From GWE2-42-39 sp963668595 (lineage in GTDB: Bacteria > Bacteroidota > Bacteroidia > Bacteroidales > Prolixibacteraceae), in the NCBI GenBank assembly GCA_963668595.1, contig OY764876.1, forward strand, positions 3,038,001 through 3,102,000: a DNA stretch of 64,000 nt. The letters are read 5' to 3'. Both the position numbers and the translations under genes were made by a program. Position 1 is the first letter of the stretch; each line of letters starts with the position of its first letter. Below, one piece after another: positions 50,502-59,833 of the stretch. The notes beneath the pieces are model-generated. The model was not told the DNA's origin and made no database searches. It worked only from the letters and a program-made list of their open reading frames with translations.

Positions 50502-51938
50502 TTAAAAATCTGCGTTCTTTGGAGTACGCGGGAAGGCAATTACGTCGCGAATGTTGCCCATTCCGGTTACAAACAAAATGAAACGTTCGAATCCTAATCC
50601 GAATCCTGCGTGAGGCACAGTTCCGAAACGACGGGTATCCAGGTACCACCACATTTCTTCTGCCGGAACATGCATTTCGTTCATACGGGTAGTCAGTTTT
50701 TCCAAATCTTCTTCGCGCTGCGAACCACCAATGATTTCGCCAATTTGCGGGAACAAAACATCCATTGCAGCAACCGTTTTGCCATCCGGATTCTGCTTCA
50801 TATAGAACGCTTTGATCTCTTTCGGATAGTTGATCAAAATCACCGGTTTTTTGAAGTGTTTTTCCACCAAAAAACGTTCGTGTTCACTTTGCAGGTCGGT
50901 TCCCCAGTCAACCGGGAACTGGAATTTACCAGCTTTGTATTGTTTCGAATTTTTCAGAATATCAATCGCCTCGGTATAAGTACAACGCACAAAATCGTTT
51001 TCAAGCACAAAGCGCAGTTTTTCGATCAGTTCCATCGAGCGCTGATCCTGCGGTTTGCTCTTTTCTTCGTTCTCCAAGCGTTCACTCAGGAATTTCAAAT
51101 CGTCCATACAGTTTTCCAATGCATAACTGATCAGGTATTTCAGAAATTCCTCAGCCAAATCCATGTTGTCGGTCAACTCGTAGAATGCCATTTCCGGCTC
51201 AATCATCCAGAACTCGGCCAGGTGGCGTGTTGTATTTGAGTTTTCGGCACGGAAAGTAGGACCAAAGGTGTAGATTTCGCCCAGAGCCGTAGCACCCAGC
51301 TCTCCTTCCAACTGACCCGAAACAGTGAGGTTGGTTGAGCGGCCAAAAAAGTCCTGAGAATAGTCAACAGTTCCTTCTTCGGTTAATGGAGGGTTTTTAG
51401 GATCGAGCGTACTTACACGGAACATTTGTCCGGCACCTTCGGCATCCGAAGCAGTAATGATTGGCGTGTGCAAATAGCAAAAACCTTTGTCGTTGAAATA
51501 TTTATGAATGGCAAAAGCCATGGCATGACGAATGCGAAACACTGCGCTGAACGTAGCGGTACGGAAACGCAGGTGAGCGTTTTCACGCAAAAATTCGAGC
51601 GAGTGCTTTTTAGGCTGAATGGGGTATTTTTCCGGATCAGCTTTTCCGTAGATGATAATTTCGTTGGCATTCAACTCCACCTTCTGTCCGCTTCCCTGCG
51701 ACTCAATCAGTTCGCCGGTAATTCCCAACGAGGTGCTGGTATTGATGTCTTTTAGTAATTCTTCACCAAATTTGTCCACATCTACCACAACCTGCAAATT
51801 ATTGATCGTTGAGCCGTCATTCAGAGCAATGAAATTTACATTTTTGCTACCCCTTTTGGTGCGCACCCATCCTTTTACCAACACTTCTTCGCCGATTCTC
51901 TCACCGGTCAGTACTTCTTTAATTTTCAGTCGCTTCAT
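50502..51938 (-). CDS. asnS: Asparaginyl-tRNA synthetase
   Basis: 478 residues. The OB-fold N-terminus includes VLVKGWVRTKRGSKNVNFIA. Class II motif 2 lies around FGPTFRAENSNTTRHLAEFW and motif 3 in HAGFGLGFERFILFVTGM. IGEIIGGSQREEDLE is the AsnRS-specific segment. The length is normal for bacterial AsnRS (about 465-480). It charges tRNA-Asn in the cytoplasm. A strong hairpin with a T run follows it. Confidence 0.96.
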   Translation of the reverse strand: MKRLKIKEVLTGERIGEEVLVKGWVRTKRGSKNVNFIALNDGSTINNLQVVVDVDKFGEELLKDINTSTSLGITGELIESQGSGQKVELNANEIIIYGKADPEKYPIQPKKHSLEFLRENAHLRFRTATFSAVFRIRHAMAFAIHKYFNDKGFCYLHTPIITASDAEGAGQMFRVSTLDPKNPPLTEEGTVDYSQDFFGRSTNLTVSGQLEGELGATALGEIYTFGPTFRAENSNTTRHLAEFWMIEPEMAFYELTDNMDLAEEFLKYLISYALENCMDDLKFLSERLENEEKSKPQDQRSMELIEKLRFVLENDFVRCTYTEAIDILKNSKQYKAGKFQFPVDWGTDLQSEHERFLVEKHFKKPVILINYPKEIKAFYMKQNPDGKTVAAMDVLFPQIGEIIGGSQREEDLEKLTTRMNEMHVPAEEMWWYLDTRRFGTVPHAGFGLGFERFILFVTGMGNIRDVIAFPRTPKNADF

Positions 51939-51992
51939 GATGTTTATCTATTTTGAATCACTGTGTTACAAATTGCTGATTTTGAAAGCCTA

Positions 51993-52000
51993 CAAAAGTA
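51993..52000 (-). promoter_or_regulatory. Candidate -7 box of asnS
   Basis: TACTTTTG on the minus strand fits TAnnTTTG, 54 bases before the asnS ATG. Confidence 0.4.
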
Positions 52001-52081
52001 CATTTTTCTACCAAAAACCGATCCTTCACTTTCAAAAAAGTTTACTGAGGGTGATTTACTTAGCATTTGGGTAAGGAAGTA

Positions 52082-52843
52082 TTACTTCTTTCTACACTCA
52101 AAAATTAATTCTCGTGTCCCATCGCCAAGTCGATTCTTCTCTATTATTTTCGGAGCCTGCTTTTTTCTATAATCAATACGATTTACAACAAATCCATGTT
52201 GCTCTAATCTTTCAGATAGATCTAATCCATGTAATCTACATAAGTCAGGTTCTCCGTATGTAAACATTCTTTCCTCCGGAGTCTTAACCGATTTATCTTC
52301 AATTGTTTTTGAGGCAGATAGATTTATCAATGACATAATTAATGCCTTTCCATCTACTTTTAATACCCGATAAAGTTCTTTTATAGCTTGAGCTTCATCT
52401 GGAATATGACCCAATACATGAGAACAAATAATCAAGTCGAAGCTATCATCCGGGTATTCTATATCTGTAATATCGACAACATTTCTTGCTAGTGCAGGAT
52501 TTATATCTCCGTCGATATAATCTAAGTCAGCCTTTTTTAACAGAGAAAAAAGACATGCTTCAGGGGCAATGTGTAATACCTTTAAATGACGATTAAATAT
52601 CTGAGTTTCGTTAACTAAATATAAATGTAACAATCTTGTTCTTTCGAGAGAACCACAATGCGGACATTGTGCATTGGGTCGCTTAATGTTCCCTTTTGAT
52701 AAAAATTTACGAAAGCTACGATTACAACAATTACAATTATACTTACTCCCAAAATATATGAAAGATTTTGCCTTGTTGAAAGATTGAATTATATGGATTC
52801 TTTTATTCTCTGACAAAAGCCTTTTATATAAAGATTTGATCAT
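52082..52843 (-). CDS. SAM-dependent methyltransferase with N-terminal zinc-ribbon-like cysteines
   Basis: 253 residues. The N-terminal part holds YNCNCCNRSFRKF and AQCPHCGSLERTRL, a four-cysteine zinc-ribbon-like unit. The methyltransferase-11 core shows VLHIAPEACLFSLLKKADLD, then IDGDINPALARNVVDITDIE and DDSFDLIICSHVLGHIPDEA. Proteins of this layout often occur in surface-polysaccharide loci. The gene is visibly AT-richer than its neighbours and overlaps the deacetylase gene by four bases. The methyl acceptor is unknown. Confidence 0.8.
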   Translation of the reverse strand: MIKSLYKRLLSENKRIHIIQSFNKAKSFIYFGSKYNCNCCNRSFRKFLSKGNIKRPNAQCPHCGSLERTRLLHLYLVNETQIFNRHLKVLHIAPEACLFSLLKKADLDYIDGDINPALARNVVDITDIEYPDDSFDLIICSHVLGHIPDEAQAIKELYRVLKVDGKALIMSLINLSASKTIEDKSVKTPEERMFTYGEPDLCRLHGLDLSERLEQHGFVVNRIDYRKKQAPKIIEKNRLGDGTRELIFECRKK

Positions 52844-53862
52844 TGTCTGTATATTTTATTTTTACCTAAAGGTGATTTTAATAGATAATATAAATACTCT
52901 GATTTTATTAAATCTTTTGCATTATTGCTCGTATTCTCCATGGGAATCCGGTGGAGATGAGTCTTTCCAAAATCATCCTTCAAGCCTGATATGCCAAATG
53001 ATAACTTACATTCCTGTACCTCATATAACCAATTAAAGAAATTTATGGTAACACCTGAGTCACTAAATGGGAATGAAAAGTATTTATACCCATCAAGACC
53101 TAAACTATTTAGAAAAGAGAAGCTTTTTATAAGCTGATCCCGTTGCTGATCTAAACTAAGAATGTTAAAAAATGGATGATCTACACTATGAGAACCAATT
53201 GTAAACCCACGATTTGCTAAATCTACAATCTGATTACAAGTCAGATATGGCTGTACTGATGCTAAATAAGTTTTATAATTTATCCCTAAATTTTCACTAA
53301 TCTCATCAATGGATTGGATTTCAAAATATGACAAGCTTAAGAGATGCTCAATTAGTTGTTGCCTGCTTGAAATTCCTGATTCTTTAAAAAAGATCTCGTT
53401 CTTCAATTCGCCAAGAGACTCTATATTATTGAGTTGCTCAATTATCAAGCTAACTTTGTATCTATAAAATAAGTCTTTATTATCAACAAATCCGGTATTA
53501 ATGAAAACAGTCGCAGGAATTCCTCTTTCTTCTAAAATTGGCGCAATAATCGTGTAAAATTCCTTTAGCCCGTCATCGAATGATAAATGAAATACTGGTT
53601 TTTTAGTTTTTTCACCAGATAAAATTATAGAATGAAGTCTATCAATTGATACGGGTTCATAATATTTACAAAAGAAATCAATGTCTTTTTTAAAATTGAC
53701 CGTATTTTTAGGCACATATAAATTTTTTATATGTGGCAGTTCTGCATCACTAATTGTGTGATAAAAAGGGAGTAGGATATTCCGTCCAGTTAACTTTATC
53801 AGCCAATCTAAATAAATTGGGCGACTAATATAATTTAATGATCTTTTTAGTACTGTTTTCAT
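52840..53862 (-). CDS. Polysaccharide deacetylase, NodB family, cytoplasmic form
   Basis: 340 residues. The metal- and base-bearing motif is VFHLSFDDGLKEFYTIIAPI (FDDG), the histidine motif is IGSHSVDHPFFNIL (HxxxH), and ERGIPATVFINTGF is typical of the fold. No signal peptide is seen. It would remove acetyl groups from an N-acetylated sugar, perhaps of a surface glycan intermediate. It is coupled to the downstream methyltransferase by an ATGA overlap. Both genes are AT-rich and may be a transferred glycan-modification fragment. Confidence 0.82.
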   Translation of the reverse strand: MKTVLKRSLNYISRPIYLDWLIKLTGRNILLPFYHTISDAELPHIKNLYVPKNTVNFKKDIDFFCKYYEPVSIDRLHSIILSGEKTKKPVFHLSFDDGLKEFYTIIAPILEERGIPATVFINTGFVDNKDLFYRYKVSLIIEQLNNIESLGELKNEIFFKESGISSRQQLIEHLLSLSYFEIQSIDEISENLGINYKTYLASVQPYLTCNQIVDLANRGFTIGSHSVDHPFFNILSLDQQRDQLIKSFSFLNSLGLDGYKYFSFPFSDSGVTINFFNWLYEVQECKLSFGISGLKDDFGKTHLHRIPMENTSNNAKDLIKSEYLYYLLKSPLGKNKIYRQ

Positions 53863-54285
53863 GGCAACATTAAAATATCATCCAAATCAGATGACAATAA
53901 ATAAATGGTTCAAAAACATTGTTATGATGCATTATTATAATTTTAAAAGAAGGAGCCCTGTCTCAATAAAGTCGGATTCAATCAGAACCATCCCATAGTT
54001 TGTCAATCATTTATCATCATCAACGTTTAGTGCCGGGTAAAAAGAAACATTCTATTTGCCCTTTTTTATTCTAAAATGACAAGATAAACTTGTTACAAAG
54101 ACACAAAAATCTATTTATAAACACAATATAATGAGGTAAAACCTTTATTAATAGTGTGTAAAACAATATAAACTGAAGAATAGTCATTTTTTGTTATTTT
54201 CTACCCAATAAACAAATTTCCAATCTATTACACGCAACCCTCTTAGGCAATTAAGCATCAAACATTTACTTTTAACAAAAAAACC
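53863..54285. other. AT-rich intergenic region, nothing recognised
   Basis: About 420 bases, AT-rich, between the deacetylase and a small lipoprotein gene. No tRNA, terminator or convincing open frame was found. It may contain promoters for both divergent flanks or be a scar of an insertion. Confidence 0.5.
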
Positions 54286-54621
54286 ATGCGCCAAATATTT
54301 ATCATTATCTGCCTCGTTTTATGCACAGCTTTGGTTGCCTGCGATAAAAACGATGACCTGAATGCACCTGAGGAACTACCCGGATGGATGAAAGCAAAAG
54401 TAGATGAAGTGATTACCAACAAAGATCTTTGTCCGATTACCCAGGTAACAATTATCCAATACAATAATGAATTGTATTATCATCTGTACTGCGCCATCTG
54501 GTCGTGTTCGCATTGCTACCTGTACAACTCGAAAGGTGAAAATGTATTCGGTCAGTCCTTCGATTTCGAAACATTTATGAAAGAGAAGAAGGAGATTAAA
54601 ACAATTTCTGCCTGCCAGTAA
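54286..54621 (+). CDS. Small lipoprotein of unknown function
   Basis: 111 residues with a lipoprotein signal (FIIICLVLCTALVACDKND, lipobox VAC). The mature part has the strands VTIIQYNNELYYHLYCAIWS and FDFETFMKEKKEIKTISACQ, with cysteines in CAIWSCSHCYLYNS. It resembles small Bacteroidota lipoproteins of about 100 residues with no known function. It is a single gene, 140 bases before the DUF486 gene. Confidence 0.65.
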   Translation: MRQIFIIICLVLCTALVACDKNDDLNAPEELPGWMKAKVDEVITNKDLCPITQVTIIQYNNELYYHLYCAIWSCSHCYLYNSKGENVFGQSFDFETFMKEKKEIKTISACQ

Positions 54622-54762
54622 ATCGACAGTATGCAAGCGATTTATTAAGAAATCAAGACATTCAAAAGAAATTCATTCTCTGCTGATTTTTGCATTTGTC
54701 TTCGATGTATTTTTGCATGCTTTTTAGTCAGAAAAACAGCAAGAAATTACAGCAAAGCACAG

Positions 54763-55131
54763 ATGAAAGCATTCTACAGCATTGGATTATTGGTTCTGTC
54801 GAACACCTTTATGACCATGGCCTGGTATGGTCACCTGAAATTCAAGGAAATGAAATGGTTCGAAAGCATTTCATTGCTGGGAATTATTCTGATTAGCTGG
54901 GGAATTGCCCTGTTCGAATACTTTTTTCAGGTACCGGCTAACCGCATCGGGTTTCGCGAAAATGGCGGACCGTTTTCATTGGTTGAGCTGAAAGTAATTC
55001 AAGAAGTTATTACGCTGATAATATTCACCATTTTTACTTTGCTTGTATTCAAAAATGAAACGTTCAGACTCAATCACCTGATTGGTTTTGTATTTCTGAT
55101 TTTAGCCGTGTATTTTATTTTCAAGAAATAA
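54763..55131 (+). CDS. DMT/DUF486 family small membrane protein
   Basis: 122 residues with four hydrophobic helices. The features NTFMTMAWYGHLKF, LISWGIALFEYFFQVPANRI and GFRENGGPFSLVELKVIQEV are diagnostic for DUF486. The family is related to the drug/metabolite transporter superfamily, but a transport substrate is not established. A TATTTTTG box lies at 54708-54715, about 48 bases before the start. The convergent selD gene ends 23 bases after it. Confidence 0.87.
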   Translation: MKAFYSIGLLVLSNTFMTMAWYGHLKFKEMKWFESISLLGIILISWGIALFEYFFQVPANRIGFRENGGPFSLVELKVIQEVITLIIFTIFTLLVFKNETFRLNHLIGFVFLILAVYFIFKK

Positions 55132-55154
55132 GATTCCGGAGAAAAGACAACCAA

Positions 55155-56186
55155 TTATTTCACAGAAATGAGCCATTCGTGTTGGGGAACCAAATGACCA
55201 AACGAAATTGCTTCGAGTTGATGTTTTCTGAAAATGTCTTCCATCTCACCAATGCTGTTTTTCTCCACAGCGACCAGCAAGCCACCGCTGGTTTGCGGAT
55301 CTGCCAAAATCAGTTTTTGATGTTCGTCGGCAAGCTGAACCCGGCAACCGTAACTATCCCAATTGCGATGCGTACCGCCGGGAATACAACCCTGCCCAAT
55401 GTACTCGTATATTTCGCTAAAAACCGGAATTTTACTCAATTCAATTTCTGCCGACAAACCACTCCCCTGACACATTTCAGTAAGATGCCCCAACAAGCCA
55501 AAACCTGTTACATCAGTCATAGCTTTTACTCCCTCCAGTTGCGACAATTCCTGCCCTATTTTATTCAGTTTTGCCATCGATGCCGGAGCAATGGCTGCAT
55601 GTTCAGCTTTCAGTTTGCCTTGCTTCTGCGCAGTAGTGAGAATGCCCACCCCGATTGGTTTAGTCAGAAATAGTTGACATCCATCAGTCGCGGTATCATT
55701 GCGTTTCAACTGAGATAAAGAGACCTGACCGGTTACCGCCAACCCAAAGATTGGTTCCGGACTATCGATACTGTGTCCTCCTGCGAGAGGAATTCCGGCC
55801 TCGCGACAACTTTCGCGACCACCATCAAGTACCTGCTGTGCAATTTCGGGAGCCAACTTGTTTACGGGCCAGCCTAAAATAGCAATCGCCAACAAAGGTT
55901 TTCCCCCCATCGCATATATATCACTGATGGCATTGGTAGCAGCAATCTTCCCGAACGTAAACGGGTCGTCAACAATAGGCATAAAAAAATCGGTAGTGCT
56001 GATTATTGCCGTTCCATCGAGCATGTCGTACACCGCAGCATCGTCTCGACTGTCATTCCCCACCAGCAAACGGGCATCGGGCAAAACAGGCATACTGGTT
56101 TTCAAAATTGAATCGAGTACTTTGGGTGATATTTTGCAGCCACAACCGGCTCCATGACTATATTGAGTGAGTTTTATCGTGTTCAT
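55155..56186 (-). CDS. selD: Selenide, water dikinase
   Basis: 343 residues. The N-terminus TQYSHGAGCGCKISPKVLDS contains the essential Cys and Lys (a Cys form, not selenocysteine). ATP and metal motifs are VGNDSRDDAAVYDM, TTDFFMPIVDDPFTFGKIAA and LAGGHSIDSPEPIFGLAVTG. It makes selenophosphate, the donor used by the upstream mnmH product. The start overlaps the mnmH stop by four bases. No selenocysteine machinery is seen in the window, so the visible use is tRNA modification. Confidence 0.95.
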   Translation of the reverse strand: MNTIKLTQYSHGAGCGCKISPKVLDSILKTSMPVLPDARLLVGNDSRDDAAVYDMLDGTAIISTTDFFMPIVDDPFTFGKIAATNAISDIYAMGGKPLLAIAILGWPVNKLAPEIAQQVLDGGRESCREAGIPLAGGHSIDSPEPIFGLAVTGQVSLSQLKRNDTATDGCQLFLTKPIGVGILTTAQKQGKLKAEHAAIAPASMAKLNKIGQELSQLEGVKAMTDVTGFGLLGHLTEMCQGSGLSAEIELSKIPVFSEIYEYIGQGCIPGGTHRNWDSYGCRVQLADEHQKLILADPQTSGGLLVAVEKNSIGEMEDIFRKHQLEAISFGHLVPQHEWLISVK

Positions 56187-57211
56187 TTTTCAGAAATAAA
56201 TTGAATAATTCGTTTTGCATTTTCATTGCTGTCGGTATTCGGGAGTGCCAATTCAATCATCTGATTTTCACCGCGCTCTTTTGTATTCCAAAGATATGAT
56301 TTATCGTAATAATGAAGCATCAACAATGCAACCTGTTCGTATTGATTTTGAGCCAAAAAATCGAGCGCAGCTTTCACATTCTGTCCACCCAAACGTTTGG
56401 CAATTATCTGAATGGACCGTTCGAGTAATTCATTTCCAAATCCGCTGTAATCTTTTGCCAGCAATGCTGCCCGCTCTTCCTTCGGAATATCAAGAAACAA
56501 GACTTTCTGTTCGCGCATTTGCCGCCACAATCCCATCGGAATATGCACTTTCCCGATGCAATGACTTTCGTCTTCAAGCCAAATCGGTTTCTGCAGATCA
56601 AGTTTTCGCCACTCTTCAAACAGATTATTTTCAAACTGTTCAACAGTAGGTTGCGCCAATTCGCCAATTGCCCCAAATGCCGAACCTTTGTGATGAGCCA
56701 AAGCTTCCAAATCAATCATCTGCTCGCCCATTTCCTTTATTTTATGCAGAATATGTGTTTTGCCACTTCCGGTGTACCCGCCCAGAATACGAAGTTCAAC
56801 AGGCTTAGAAAAATAGTTCAGCACAAAATTACGGTACGCTTTGTATCCGCCGGTAATAACCTGCACATCCGTAAATCCATTATCGGAAAGATGTTGCGCA
56901 AACGACCGGCTTCGCATTCCTCCGCGCCAGCAATGCACCGTAATTGGTCGTCCCTCGGCCACACGTGCCGATTCTTCCAAAAACCAATTCAGCTTCGGTG
57001 TTACATATTGATAGCCCAGCCCAACTGCTTTTTGCTGCGATTGCCGGACATAAACGGTACCAATATGCGCTCGTTCGTCGTTTGTAAACAAAGGAATATT
57101 CACCGCCTGAGCAATGTGCCCTTTCTCGTATTCGCCCGGAGAACGTACATCAATGAGCGGAGTCAATTCAATCTGACTAAAATATGTTTCAATGCTGATT
57201 TCGCGTACCAT
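56183..57211 (-). CDS. mnmH: tRNA 2-selenouridine synthase
   Basis: 342 residues. The N-terminal rhodanese domain has LIDVRSPGEYEKGHI and the catalytic cysteine in ITVHCWRGGMRSRSFAQHL (about 91-109). The C-terminal P-loop is LGGYTGSGKTHILHKI (about 142-157). The enzyme (also SelU/YbbB) replaces sulfur by selenium at U34 of several tRNAs with selenophosphate from SelD. The ATG lies only five bases after a TACCTTTG box, so the mRNA may be almost leaderless. Confidence 0.95.
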   Translation of the reverse strand: MVREISIETYFSQIELTPLIDVRSPGEYEKGHIAQAVNIPLFTNDERAHIGTVYVRQSQQKAVGLGYQYVTPKLNWFLEESARVAEGRPITVHCWRGGMRSRSFAQHLSDNGFTDVQVITGGYKAYRNFVLNYFSKPVELRILGGYTGSGKTHILHKIKEMGEQMIDLEALAHHKGSAFGAIGELAQPTVEQFENNLFEEWRKLDLQKPIWLEDESHCIGKVHIPMGLWRQMREQKVLFLDIPKEERAALLAKDYSGFGNELLERSIQIIAKRLGGQNVKAALDFLAQNQYEQVALLMLHYYDKSYLWNTKERGENQMIELALPNTDSNENAKRIIQFISEK

Positions 57212-57216
57212 GATTG

Positions 57217-57224
57217 CAAAGGTA
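57217..57224 (-). promoter_or_regulatory. Candidate -7 box of mnmH-selD
   Basis: TACCTTTG on the minus strand fits TAnnTTTG and ends five bases before the mnmH ATG. Confidence 0.45.
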
Positions 57225-57399
57225 CTTTATATCAATTACGAATATTCTTCGACCAACAAATAATCCTTTTTTTCACAAAGCCTTTGCAAAAATGTTTTTA
57301 TTTATCAATAAATATTACAAAACGATTAAATTTTCATTTCACACCCGATATTGGCCTTTGTTTTAGATCTCAATCAGATAGAACAGTAGTTTATTTAAA

Positions 57400-57407
57400 T
57401 AAATTTG
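57400..57407 (+). promoter_or_regulatory. Candidate -7 box of the phosphate transporter gene
   Basis: TAAATTTG fits TAnnTTTG, about 100 bases before the ATG of the Pit-family gene. Confidence 0.35.
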
Positions 57408-57508
57408 CGGCGTTTTTCGAATCCAGTTCCTTAAAAAAGTTGTATAAGATGAAAGAATTAACTGGATTGAAGTGTTATACAGCAATTAGATAAACTAAAA
57501 ACAAATAC

Positions 57509-59767
57509 ATGAGTATCTACATTTTTTTTGTTGCCGTACTTTTTTGCCTGGCGATTTCAGACTTGATGGTAGGTGTTGCAAACGATGCAATCAACTTTCT
57601 GAACTCAGCCATTGGGTCAAAAGTAGCTAAACGTACTGTAATCATGATTGTTGCGAGTGCCGGAATTCTGGCAGGAGCTCTGCTCTCGAACGGAATGATG
57701 GAAGTTGCACGAAAAGGACTGATTCAACCCCAGTACTTCCTTTTCACTGAGATTATTATCATCTTCCTTGCCGTAATGTTTACCGACGTTTTGCTGTTGG
57801 ATTTTTTCAACACATTTGGCTTACCAACTTCCACAACCGTTTCGCTTGTTTTTGGACTGTTGGGTGCTGCGGTTGGAATGGCTTTCTTCAAAGTTGGCGA
57901 TGGAGCAACCATTCTGGTTGACGGAGTTGAAAAGATTGCCAAAATAGGAGACTTTATTAACTCGTCCCAAGCATTGGTTATTATCTCCAGCATTTTACTC
58001 TCGGTTGTTTTTTCGTTTGCATTTGGAATCGTCGTTCACTGGCTGAGCAGGCTTCTTTTCAGTTTTAATATTGAACGAACCATTAAATATTACGGAGCAC
58101 TGTGGGGTGGTATTGCAATCTCTGCAATCACTTACTTCCTTTTAATTAAAGGTTTGAAGGAAGCTTCGTTTATGACCAAAGAAAATTATAAATGGATACA
58201 AGAACATACTCTGACGATCCTGTCGCTAAGTTTTTTGTTCTGGGCTATTTTGCTTCAATTGCTAAACTGGATTTTTAAGACTAATCCGCTTAAAATAGTT
58301 GTAATTGCCGGAACTTTCTCTTTAGCAATGGCTTTCGCCGGAAACGACCTGGTGAACTTTGTTGGAGTTCCTTTGGCTGGCTTTGAATCATACAAAGCGT
58401 TTGCCGCAAACGGAAACAACGACCTGCTAATGACCGGCTTATTAGGCGAAATAAAAACCCCCATGTATTTCCTGGTCGGAGCAGGTGTAATAATGGTTAC
58501 GACCTTGTTCCTGTCGAAGAAAGCAATGACCGTAGCCGATACGGAACTTAAACTGAGCCGTCAGGACGAAGGAACAGAACGATTTGGTTCTTCTGCTTTT
58601 TCAAGAATTTTAGTTCGCCGTGTTGTTAACACTGGCACATTCCTCGGCAAAGTAATTCCGCAACCAGTTATCGAAAAAATTGGTAAACGATTTGATAAAA
58701 CCGAATTTGAAGAAAAACTCAAAAAAGATCCGAATCCTCCAATGTTTGACTTAGTAAGAGCTGCCGTAAACATGATGGTTGCCTCAAGTTTAATTGCCAT
58801 CGGAACATCTTATAAATTACCCCTTTCTACAACCTACGTTACCTTCATGGTTGCAATGAGTACTTCGCTTGTTGATGGAGCATGGGGTCGCGACAGCGCA
58901 GTTTACCGAATAACCGGTGTTTTTACAGTAATTGGAGGATGGTTTATGACCGGTCTGGCTGCATTTACCGTCGCTTTTATTCTTTCGCTTTTCATGGGAT
59001 GGGCACAGGTAACAGGTGTGGTTCTTATTTTAGCTCTTGCAATTTTTGCATTTTACCGCACGCATCTTACTCACAAGAAAAGAACAACTCAGGAGGAAGC
59101 GCAAGCAGAAGATTTGGATGAAAATCCTACTGTATTATCGATGTTTGAGGCCAATAACAAAGGAATCACAAAAACATTGAATACCGTAAGTTCTATCTTC
59201 ACAAATACAATAAATGGACTTGAACAAGAAGATCTCAAGGAATTAAAAAAACAGCTTCAACTTTCGTCAGAACTTGAACAAAAGCTGATAAACAAGAAGA
59301 AGAAAATTCACCAGACTATTTCGTCGTTGCCCGCCGATTCGGTAGAGGCCAGCCATTATTATGTTCTTACTCTCGATTACCAGAAAGAATTTGCTCATTG
59401 CATCTATTACCTGTCAGAACCCGTTTATACACATGTTGACAACAACCATAAACCCATTCTCCCGGCTCAGGCAGTTGAATTAAAGGCCATCGCTCACGAA
59501 TTTGAAGGCTTTGCCAAAATGATGATCGAAACGCTAGATTGCAACAGCTGCCATAAACTTGAAGAAATCAATGCCGAGCAGGTTCGGATTATTGGAATGA
59601 TACGAGAAGCCCGAAAAAGCCTGATTAAAGCGATTAAGAAAAATGATGTCGGTACGCGAAACAGTATGCTATTGCTTAGTATCCTGAGTGAAGCACGAAA
59701 TATCCTGATTTATTCAGTAAACATGATGAAAATCCAGAACGATTTCACCAACCTGATAAAAAATTAA
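57509..59767 (+). CDS. Inorganic phosphate transporter, PiT family, with PhoU-like C-terminal domain
   Basis: 752 residues. The N-terminal about 520 residues hold 10-12 hydrophobic helices. PiT signature sequences occur twice: GVANDAINFLNSAIGSK (about 22-38) and AFAGNDLVNFVGVPLAGFES (about 275-294). LPTSTTVSLVFGLLGAA and LPLSTTYVTFMVAMSTSLVD are the paired motifs. The last about 200 residues are helical and charged (LKELKKQLQLSSELEQKLIN, IAHEFEGFAKMMIETLD), resembling a PhoU domain. It imports phosphate by ion coupling, and the fused domain may regulate it. A bidirectional terminator follows. Confidence 0.88.
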   Translation: MSIYIFFVAVLFCLAISDLMVGVANDAINFLNSAIGSKVAKRTVIMIVASAGILAGALLSNGMMEVARKGLIQPQYFLFTEIIIIFLAVMFTDVLLLDFFNTFGLPTSTTVSLVFGLLGAAVGMAFFKVGDGATILVDGVEKIAKIGDFINSSQALVIISSILLSVVFSFAFGIVVHWLSRLLFSFNIERTIKYYGALWGGIAISAITYFLLIKGLKEASFMTKENYKWIQEHTLTILSLSFLFWAILLQLLNWIFKTNPLKIVVIAGTFSLAMAFAGNDLVNFVGVPLAGFESYKAFAANGNNDLLMTGLLGEIKTPMYFLVGAGVIMVTTLFLSKKAMTVADTELKLSRQDEGTERFGSSAFSRILVRRVVNTGTFLGKVIPQPVIEKIGKRFDKTEFEEKLKKDPNPPMFDLVRAAVNMMVASSLIAIGTSYKLPLSTTYVTFMVAMSTSLVDGAWGRDSAVYRITGVFTVIGGWFMTGLAAFTVAFILSLFMGWAQVTGVVLILALAIFAFYRTHLTHKKRTTQEEAQAEDLDENPTVLSMFEANNKGITKTLNTVSSIFTNTINGLEQEDLKELKKQLQLSSELEQKLINKKKKIHQTISSLPADSVEASHYYVLTLDYQKEFAHCIYYLSEPVYTHVDNNHKPILPAQAVELKAIAHEFEGFAKMMIETLDCNSCHKLEEINAEQVRIIGMIREARKSLIKAIKKNDVGTRNSMLLLSILSEARNILIYSVNMMKIQNDFTNLIKN

Positions 59768-59781
59768 TTTGCTCAATCGAT

Positions 59782-59822
59782 AAAAAACGAAGGGCTCGAA
59801 TATTCGGGTCCTTCGTTTTTTA
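59782..59822. terminator. Bidirectional intrinsic terminator
   Basis: AAAAAACGAAGG pairs with CCTTCGTTTTTT around a loop that is itself partly paired (CTCGAATATTCGGG). The A and T runs on the two sides allow it to end both the phosphate transporter and the convergent permease. Confidence 0.85.
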
Positions 59823-59833
59823 TAAGCTTGGAG

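Noticed and set aside
53863..54285. tRNA gene or insertion-sequence scar in the AT-rich gap
   Set aside because: No cloverleaf-like sequence, target-site duplication or terminal inverted repeat was found by eye.
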